Part shown: piece after piece, positions 58,533-64,000 of the stretch | Layout: the number at the start of each line of letters is the position of its first letter | How positions within the stretch are numbered: the stretch's first letter is position 1 | Assembly: GCA_013823135.1 (NCBI GenBank) | Contig: PNLP01000024.1 | Coordinates: 1-64,000 of the forward strand | Reading direction: 5' to 3' | From: Planctomycetaceae bacterium | GTDB taxonomy: Bacteria; Planctomycetota; Planctomycetia; Gemmatales; Gemmataceae | Length of the DNA stretch: 64,000 nt | Program-made: the position numbers and the translations under genes | Notes under the pieces: generated by a model | Databases searched by the model: none | Told to the model about the DNA's origin: nothing | What the model saw: only the letters and a program-made list of their open reading frames with translations

Positions 58533-61285
58533 GCCGCAAGCCTCGTGTTCAAGTCATCCAGCAGGCCGTTAAGCTTGTCGCCGAACAACTGGTGAGCCTT
58601 CCCAAGTCCGCCCATTTGGTTGAACGGCACGTCTGATAAATCTTCAGCGTCGATGCTCAGGCTGGCCGCGATGTGGTCGCGAATCGCATCGAGCCACTTT
58701 CGTTGTTCCGGCGTGAACGCCACACCTTGCTTCTCCTGCTCATTCAACCACGCCCGATACCGCTCTTCCACCGTCATCTCAACCGGGGCCAGGTCGGAGG
58801 CCGGGTCCAGCGCGTGCCTTACGAGGGCAATCACATCCACCAGTTTCTTGCCGCCGGAGGCACGGACCTTGTCAGGCTCAACGGCCGTGAACGCGGCCCA
58901 CACCCGCTCGGGGTGCAATTGATGTGGAGGCCGCTTCAACGCCTCGGCGAGTTCCCGCACCTGCCCATAACGTAAGCCCGCACGGCGCGGCCGGCTGTAC
59001 AAGATTTGCAGCGCCTCGATTTCTTCCCGGTGGTCGTCGAGGAATTGCCGGAACGACGTGACCAGACCGCGTGCCTTCTCCAAAGCCTCGGCGTCGAACT
59101 CCGCCCGGACGAGCGAGTCTTTGGTGAGTTCGTCGATGACCTGCGAGAGTTCGGCCACGCTGTCGAGAATGCTCTTTCTCAAGGCCGGGGCGTGGAACGG
59201 CTTCAGGGCCTCCCGCATTCGCTCTTGCTCGGCCTTATCAAATTGTTCGTCGGTCGGTTCCTGCCCTGCGGGGAGGTTGAACTTCGTCGCCGCGTGCTTT
59301 GACACCTCATCCGGGTCGATGCTCTTGAGTAGACCCGTGGCCAACTCGCAGACCGTCATGCCCGCTGCCTTCGCGATGCTCAGTTCCTGCTTATCGGTCA
59401 GTTGCCGTTCCAACCGAGTGAGCCGTGCCGCGAGGGTGGATACGAGGTCGGCGTCGGCCGCACCCATCTTGACCGCGTCGAGTACCTTCGTGAGCGGGAC
59501 GTAGGGCTTCCGGTCGAGCGGCTTGGTGGCCTGCTTCTCGTCTTCACAAACACCGACCGCATCCACGATGACGAAGTGCGTCTTCGCGGCGGCGTCCGGC
59601 GTAACACTCCGCAAAGAGTCCGGGTCGATGACGCGACACCCACGCCCCTTCATCTGTTCGAAGTAAGCGAGCGACTTGATGTTCCGCATGAACAGGAGAC
59701 ATTCGAGCGGCTTCACGTCCGTGCCCGTGGCAATCATGTCCACCGTGACTGCAACCCGGGGGAAGTAGCAGATGCGGAAGTCGGCGAGCAGGTCTTCGGG
59801 CTTCTTGCCGGTGGACTTGGAGGTGATTTTCTGGCAGAACTCGTTCCCCTTGCCGAACTCCTCGCGCATCGTCTTCACGATGTCTTCGGCGTGCAGGTCG
59901 GTCTTCGCGAACACGAGCGTCTTCGGGACCTCCGTCCGGCCAGGGAAGATTTCGCCGAGCCGTTCCTTGAAGGTGCGAATGACGAGACGAATTTGGTCGG
60001 GCGAAACGACATCGCGGTCGAGTTGCGTGGCCGTGAACGTCTTGTCCTCGTCGAGTTCCTTGTACTTCTTCGCCTTCGTTCGTCGGTCGCGGTGGGGAAC
60101 GAACACGCCCGGCTGTTTCGCCAACTGAACGCCATCACGGGTGACCTTGGTTTCGATGCGGTATACGTCGTATCCGACATTCACCCCGTCTGCGACCGCC
60201 TTCTCGTGGCTGTAATCCTGAACCAGGTTCTGGTTGAAGAACCCAAGCGTCTGGGCCGTCGGTGTCGCGGTGAGGCCGATGAGAAATGCGTCGTAGTAAT
60301 CGAGGACCTGACGCCACAGGTTGTAGATGCTGCGGTGGCACTCATCGACCACGATGAAATCGAAGGTCTCGATGGGGAACTTCGGGTTGTACTCGACATC
60401 TACAGGCTTCTTGGGGAGCGCCCCTTCGGCCTCGTACATCGAGCCGTCTTCGTTCTCCTCGGGGCAATCTTCCTGACCCAGAAGCATCGAATACAGTCGC
60501 TGAATGGTTGTAATGACAACCTTGGAAGCCTCGGGGATGCCGTTCTTCTTCAGATGCGTGACCGTGTATTCGTCCGTGAACTTCATCCCGCCCGGGGTCA
60601 CGAACTGCTGGAACTCGTTCAGCGTTTGCTTGCCGAGGTTGTTGCGGTCCACGAGGAAGAGGATTCGCTTCGCACCGCCGAACTTCGCAAGACGGTAGCA
60701 GGCGTTGACGGCCGTGAATGTTTTCCCGCTGCCGGTGGCCATCTGGATGAGAGCACGGGGACGGTTATCGGCGAGGGACTTCTCGAGGCTGCGGATGGCG
60801 TCGGACTGAACCACCCACATCTTTCCCTGCTCAAGCTCGGGCAAGCATTTCAAACGACTGCGAACCTGGGCCTCTAACCCGACCAACCGAAGGAGTTCTT
60901 CGGGCTTGTGGAAGGCGAACACTTCGCGGCTACGTGCGTCCTGTTCGAGGAAGTTGGTGAACTGGGTGACGGTCCCGGTGGATTCGTAGGCGAACGGGAG
61001 TGGTAGATGGTGAGCAGGAAGGTTCTTGGGCAAGCCTTCGGTGTATTTCGCCGACTGCGTTTCGACCCCCGTCAACGTGTGCCCTTCAGGCTTCGCCTCA
61101 ACGACCCCGATGGCCTTCCCGTCGGCGTAAAGCAAGTAGTCGGCCGGCCCGGTCTTGAGCTGAAATTCGCGCACCGCCACGCCGAGTGAGGCATAGCTGT
61201 TCATGTCCGCGAAATCCTGCACCTCCCATCCCGCCTGAGCGAGAAGGTGGTCGATTTCCTCGCGGGCCTTTTGCTCGGGCGTCAT
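58529..61285 (-). CDS. hsdR: Type I restriction-modification endonuclease/translocase subunit
   Basis: The protein has 918 residues, EcoEI-like in length. An N-terminal nuclease domain with the ExK element (GVVEAKPEGHTL) is followed by an SF2 helicase: Walker A IQMATGSGKTFTAVNA, DExx box FDFIVVDECHRSIYN, motif III LIGLTATPT and motif VI area MKGRGCRVIDPD. The end is the EcoEI_R_C type. It is first in the operon hsdR-hsdS-unknown-hsdM-HTH/HNH, all coupled by overlaps or short gaps, which is a non-standard order and content. Confidence 0.95.
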   Translation of the reverse strand: MTPEQKAREEIDHLLAQAGWEVQDFADMNSYASLGVAVREFQLKTGPADYLLYADGKAIGVVEAKPEGHTLTGVETQSAKYTEGLPKNLPAHHLPLPFAYESTGTVTQFTNFLEQDARSREVFAFHKPEELLRLVGLEAQVRSRLKCLPELEQGKMWVVQSDAIRSLEKSLADNRPRALIQMATGSGKTFTAVNACYRLAKFGGAKRILFLVDRNNLGKQTLNEFQQFVTPGGMKFTDEYTVTHLKKNGIPEASKVVITTIQRLYSMLLGQEDCPEENEDGSMYEAEGALPKKPVDVEYNPKFPIETFDFIVVDECHRSIYNLWRQVLDYYDAFLIGLTATPTAQTLGFFNQNLVQDYSHEKAVADGVNVGYDVYRIETKVTRDGVQLAKQPGVFVPHRDRRTKAKKYKELDEDKTFTATQLDRDVVSPDQIRLVIRTFKERLGEIFPGRTEVPKTLVFAKTDLHAEDIVKTMREEFGKGNEFCQKITSKSTGKKPEDLLADFRICYFPRVAVTVDMIATGTDVKPLECLLFMRNIKSLAYFEQMKGRGCRVIDPDSLRSVTPDAAAKTHFVIVDAVGVCEDEKQATKPLDRKPYVPLTKVLDAVKMGAADADLVSTLAARLTRLERQLTDKQELSIAKAAGMTVCELATGLLKSIDPDEVSKHAATKFNLPAGQEPTDEQFDKAEQERMREALKPFHAPALRKSILDSVAELSQVIDELTKDSLVRAEFDAEALEKARGLVTSFRQFLDDHREEIEALQILYSRPRRAGLRYGQVRELAEALKRPPHQLHPERVWAAFTAVEPDKVRASGGKKLVDVIALVRHALDPASDLAPVEMTVEERYRAWLNEQEKQGVAFTPEQRKWLDAIRDHIAASLSIDAEDLSDVPFNQMGGLGKAHQLFGDKLNGLLDDLNTRLAA

Positions 61286-61407
61286 CCCCAGTCACCCCAT
61301 GATGATAGAGGTGGTAGTCTATGCGAATCAAAGGATGATTGGAAGGATGGTTGCGGCTGGGTAAAGTAAGAAGCACTGCGGCGACCAAGAACCATTGAGG
61401 CTTTAAC

Positions 61408-62826
61408 ATGCTCAAGAGTATCCGGCTCCCGAGGGGTGAGTGGTTCTACGACCCAGAGAATCGACTCGGAAACGGCAATTTTGCCACTGTGTTCGCAGGT
61501 CATTCGGCTGAGCACGGTGAGATTGCGGTAAAGCAGTTGCGCGTTGGAACCGCAGACGAGGTGTGCTCGACACGTCGGGAGCTCGAAATCGCAAACCAAC
61601 TGGTGGGGAAATCCTTCCAACATGTTGTTCCGATTTTCGATTCAGGTCGGGATACGCAGTCGGACTTCAATTACGTCGTCATGGCCAAGGCTGAACGGAC
61701 CCTTGATGAGGACCTGAAGCGAGGCGTCCCCTTCGACCAACAGAAGGCTGTAACTATCTTGTTGGACCTCGCGAAGGGGCTCGAAGAGGTCGCCGACATC
61801 GTCCACAGGGACTTGAAACCCAAGAACATATTGCTTCACCAGGACCGCTGGAAGATTGCTGATTTTGGGATTGCACGCTTCATCGAAGAGTCTACTTCGG
61901 ACGAAACCCTCAAAGATTTCAAAAGCAAACCATATGCTGCACCGGAACAATTCGAGGGCAAAAGGGCGACGGCAGAAACGGACATCTATTCATTGGGGTG
62001 TATCGGCTATGCGCTCCTGACCGGAAAGTCTCCCTTTGATGGGCCAGCTGAGGAATACAAAGACAAACACCTGAATGAACGACCCAAGCCTATCTCACAC
62101 GTCAGCTTGGAGCTTCGAACTCTCCTCTTGCGGATGCTAGAGAAAAAGCAGGCCAGCCGACCGAGTCGCGAAAGCGTTAAGAGACAACTGGAAAACATCT
62201 TGGTTCCTCCTTCGCGGAACGAGCCGGTCGCTTCGCTTACGGTACCTGGCGTAGCATCGCAACCCGACCTCGCTGAGATTCTGGCCCGGATTCACTCGCA
62301 GGCTGAGATACTTGAGGACTCGCGAGCGGTTCAGGAGCAAGAGAAGGTCGAAGCTGAAAAGGTGCTCCAGAGGCTACGAGAGCCTTTTAATCGCATCGCC
62401 GAGGCATTCCGGGAAACGAAACTCTCTGAGGGTCTGTGTCAGCAAATCGGCAGCATGTCAACTCTGCTCTTTCGAGCTTCTGACGCTAAAAACGGATTGT
62501 GGAGCAAAGGTCTATCTGTCTCGGCTTCGAGTATGGGAGCAAAGTCAGCCAGCCTCCGCAGTGGTGTCATTCCTCGCGAGCACGGTCGCATTGACCTCCA
62601 ATGCATAGTGCAGGTGGACCTTCATTCCGGCTCGATGGTGCGCCTGGTCACTGGGTTCATCATCAAGATGCGGGGCAAACTTGAGCCTATCGGGGCCTGG
62701 CAAGAAGTAGCGCTGTTGGGGTCGGCGAGTCTGGACAACAGCATCAACAACCTCGTTGGGCATCTAACTGCTCAGTTGCCGACAGCACTTGAACGGTTTT
62801 TCCAGGTGCTCTCGAGTAGCAAGTAA
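61408..62826 (+). CDS. Hanks-type Ser/Thr protein kinase with unknown C-terminal domain
   Basis: The protein has 472 residues. The kinase domain is complete: Gly loop RLGNGNFATVFAG, Lys in EIAVKQLRV, HRDLKPKNILLH, DFGIARF, APEQFEG and DIYSLGCIGYALLTGKSPF. After about residue 275 comes a coiled coil (AEILEDSRAVQEQEKVEAEK) and a 150-residue domain I do not recognise (GSMVRLVTGFIIKMRGKLEP). No membrane helix is seen. It is divergent from the RM operon; soluble kinases near restriction genes can act in phage defence, but a link is only inferred from position. Confidence 0.9.
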   Translation: MLKSIRLPRGEWFYDPENRLGNGNFATVFAGHSAEHGEIAVKQLRVGTADEVCSTRRELEIANQLVGKSFQHVVPIFDSGRDTQSDFNYVVMAKAERTLDEDLKRGVPFDQQKAVTILLDLAKGLEEVADIVHRDLKPKNILLHQDRWKIADFGIARFIEESTSDETLKDFKSKPYAAPEQFEGKRATAETDIYSLGCIGYALLTGKSPFDGPAEEYKDKHLNERPKPISHVSLELRTLLLRMLEKKQASRPSRESVKRQLENILVPPSRNEPVASLTVPGVASQPDLAEILARIHSQAEILEDSRAVQEQEKVEAEKVLQRLREPFNRIAEAFRETKLSEGLCQQIGSMSTLLFRASDAKNGLWSKGLSVSASSMGAKSASLRSGVIPREHGRIDLQCIVQVDLHSGSMVRLVTGFIIKMRGKLEPIGAWQEVALLGSASLDNSINNLVGHLTAQLPTALERFFQVLSSSK

Positions 62827-63149
62827 GTGAGTGGGCCTTGGGAGCAGCAATCAAATGACCTCGTCAATCAGTCGCGGCATCCACTCGGCCCGGGCATCGA
62901 CCGAACGCTGACCGGGTACGTGGGGCTTATCGTGGCCCAGGCGTGCCTTCCCAACAACGACGTTCGCGACTCGTTCGCGCTGGCCTACACAAACGCGAAG
63001 TTCTGACGTGTGCGTTGCATGGGGCGTTCGTCGGTAACGGATACCGACGTGTACGCCCCCTGACAAAGAAGTTACGAGAGGCAAACGTGTTGAGTTGAGC
63101 AGGGAAGGCATCCCGCCGTTCAGATGAACTTCCGAAAAAGTTGCCGCAG
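62827..63149. other. Intergenic region with a doubtful minus-strand frame
   Basis: A 100-codon minus-strand frame (62851-63153) ends in VPGQRSVDARAEWMPRLIDE and may be a small gene, but its start overlaps the M41-like gene's end. The motif TGAGCAGGGAAG is at 63096. I see nothing else. Confidence 0.35.
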
Positions 63150-63830
63150 TCACTCATCCTGGTTCCGCCTTGCCCGCTCTTGCACTGAGACGGGGAGACC
63201 GTGCCTGTCTACCAGTTCAGTCACCTGCTCGCCCGTCAAAATCCCGTTAGGACTATCAAGGAGGGCATACGCAACTGCCTCAACTGCTCTCCAGTGCTTA
63301 TCTACCACCCTCGCTGCCCTGTCCTCCGCTCGGACGACCTCGGCCAGAATCTCCTCGAAAGTGACATCCGGTGGTTGGACACCGTAGCAGCTCCAGTAGA
63401 GTCCTGCTTGCGTCATGTGGAATGACGGGTAACCGGATGTACACTTACGTCTCACCAACTTCCGTTCATCCCACTGTCCGAGTTGTTTAAGCTTCAACCT
63501 CCGGCAAATCTCGCGAGCATCTCGAAGAGATTTGAACGTATCGTTCTGTCCAAACGGGCCAGTCTCTCCGATTTCACCCGCTTCAATGCGGCGGCTTACC
63601 AAATTGTCATAAACATCTAGTAACTTTCCTTCTCCGTACTCTCCTGCGACAGCATGTGTCAGTTTACGCTTCAACTCTAGAAGAGATGACCCATCGTAGA
63701 CCCTGAGCCACATCGCCTCACCGGTCCCATCCTCTCTTGCTGCCACCGACGTGAGCTTCCATCCATAGGAAAGCCCGACTATTGCGTGGCCCGCCTCGTG
63801 GTAACAAACCTCTTCTTCTAGTGTCAGCAA
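63150..63830 (-). CDS. Stand-alone M41 (FtsH-type) peptidase-like protein
   Basis: The protein has 226 residues. The N-terminus EEEVCYHEAGHAIVGLSYGW has the HEAGH zinc motif of the FtsH peptidase, and helices with acidic residues follow (ELKRKLTHAVAGEYGEGKLL). The last part (VVDKHWRAVEAVAYALLDSP, NGILTGEQVTELVD) matches the FtsH peptidase tail, where the helix AxxLL is followed by Lx-G-exv. The AAA+ ATPase half is missing, so it is a free M41-like domain of the type found in bacterial islands. Confidence 0.85.
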   Translation of the reverse strand: MLTLEEEVCYHEAGHAIVGLSYGWKLTSVAAREDGTGEAMWLRVYDGSSLLELKRKLTHAVAGEYGEGKLLDVYDNLVSRRIEAGEIGETGPFGQNDTFKSLRDAREICRRLKLKQLGQWDERKLVRRKCTSGYPSFHMTQAGLYWSCYGVQPPDVTFEEILAEVVRAEDRAARVVDKHWRAVEAVAYALLDSPNGILTGEQVTELVDRHGLPVSVQERARRNQDE

Positions 63831-64000
63831 ATCGGTCTCCTATATATCTGCCAGTTCTATATCTAGCATGACGCATAGCTAGAAATAGCACTCATATAAT
63901 TGATAATAAATTACACTTTGCATCTTGTCAATTGCCTTTATATTATGTTTTGTCATTACCAAAAAATATTTTTTGCTCTCATCGAGTGTTCGTTGCCGAG
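63831..64000. other. AT-rich end of window
   Basis: About 170 bases of markedly AT-rich sequence, with T-runs and TATATATC near 63840. It probably holds the promoter of the gene at 63830. No gene is seen. The low GC is unlike the rest of the window. Confidence 0.45.

Larger units (their letters stand above)
28430..64000. mobile_element. Serine-recombinase island inserted in comM; right end beyond window
   Basis: comM breaks near 28430 and the recombinase starts the foreign DNA. The junction contains GGACCGCACTGGTCC, an imperfect dyad of the type found in serine-integrase att sites. No comM 3' part is found up to 64000, so the island is at least 35.5 kb. It carries replication-like, restriction, regulatory and surface-type genes, and its own dispersed short repeats. 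That all of 28430-64000 is a single island is inference from the missing comM end. Confidence 0.7.

Noticed and set aside
59402..60877. A 491-codon plus-strand frame
   Set aside because: It is antisense to hsdR, which has full helicase motifs on the minus strand.
1..64000. CRISPR arrays and cas genes
   Set aside because: No regularly spaced repeat array of the right size and no Cas motifs were seen. The tandem repeats found have units of 10-11 bp without spacers.

Overview
The window looks like a chromosome segment of a planctomycete, most likely of the Gemmata group. It carries a DUF1549/DUF1553 (PSD1) protein next to a DUF1501 protein, TIGR02996 domains, MJ0042-like zinc-ribbon proteins with membrane helices, a DUF1580 protein, and high GC with many genes lacking a clear Shine-Dalgarno. 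All assignments come from reading motifs; no database search was run.

Layout. (1) 1-1465 is the integrase end of a genomic island that extends left out of the window. (2) 1466-16757 is a second, complete island of about 15.3 kb. It is bounded by a 45-bp direct repeat that equals the 3' half of a tRNA-Asn gene (intact copy at 16716-16787). Its own tyrosine recombinase lies beside the tRNA and is homologous to the recombinase at 1-1312, so two related islands sit in tandem at one tRNA. The island has a phage-satellite look: a PrimPol/SF3-helicase replication protein, an iteron cluster resembling an origin, a prohead-protease-like gene and a frameshifted sigma-like gene, but no recognisable terminase, capsid or tail genes. 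(3) 16808-28430 is ordinary chromosome: a TIM-barrel isomerase-like protein, an esterase, the PSD1 and DUF1501 pair, a UbiA-like membrane protein, a glycosyltransferase, and comM. (4) comM is cut after about 385 codons at its GPLLDR motif by a third island, bounded by a large serine recombinase gene that reads across the junction. The rest of comM is not in the window, so this island fills 28430-64000 and continues beyond.

The serine-recombinase island holds, in order: an AAA+ ATPase and a divergent family-A DNA-polymerase-like protein (a possible replication pair); a zinc-ribbon/PEGA-like membrane protein and an XRE regulator; a long minus-strand array with a MoxR ATPase, a DUF6744-like protein, a VWA metallopeptidase and several very small proteins separated by tRNA T-arm-like hairpins; a plus-strand run of small Gemmata-type proteins including an Imm35/YrhB-like protein and two TIGR02996 proteins, one of which ends in a C-type-lectin/FGE domain with the signature of a diversity-generating retroelement variable region; a RecF-like ATPase with a monooxygenase-like membrane protein; SprT, HNH and sigma-like genes; and a type I restriction-modification operon (hsdR, hsdS, an unknown gene, hsdM, then a coupled HTH-HNH gene), followed by a Ser/Thr kinase and an M41-like peptidase. 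Two kinds of dispersed short repeat, an imperfect hairpin and a CTTCCCTGCT(C/A)A leader motif, recur in this island.

The points most worth following up are the orphan retroelement variable region, the AAA+/polymerase-like pair, the extra genes built into the type I RM operon, the T-arm-like minihelices and the two dispersed repeat families.
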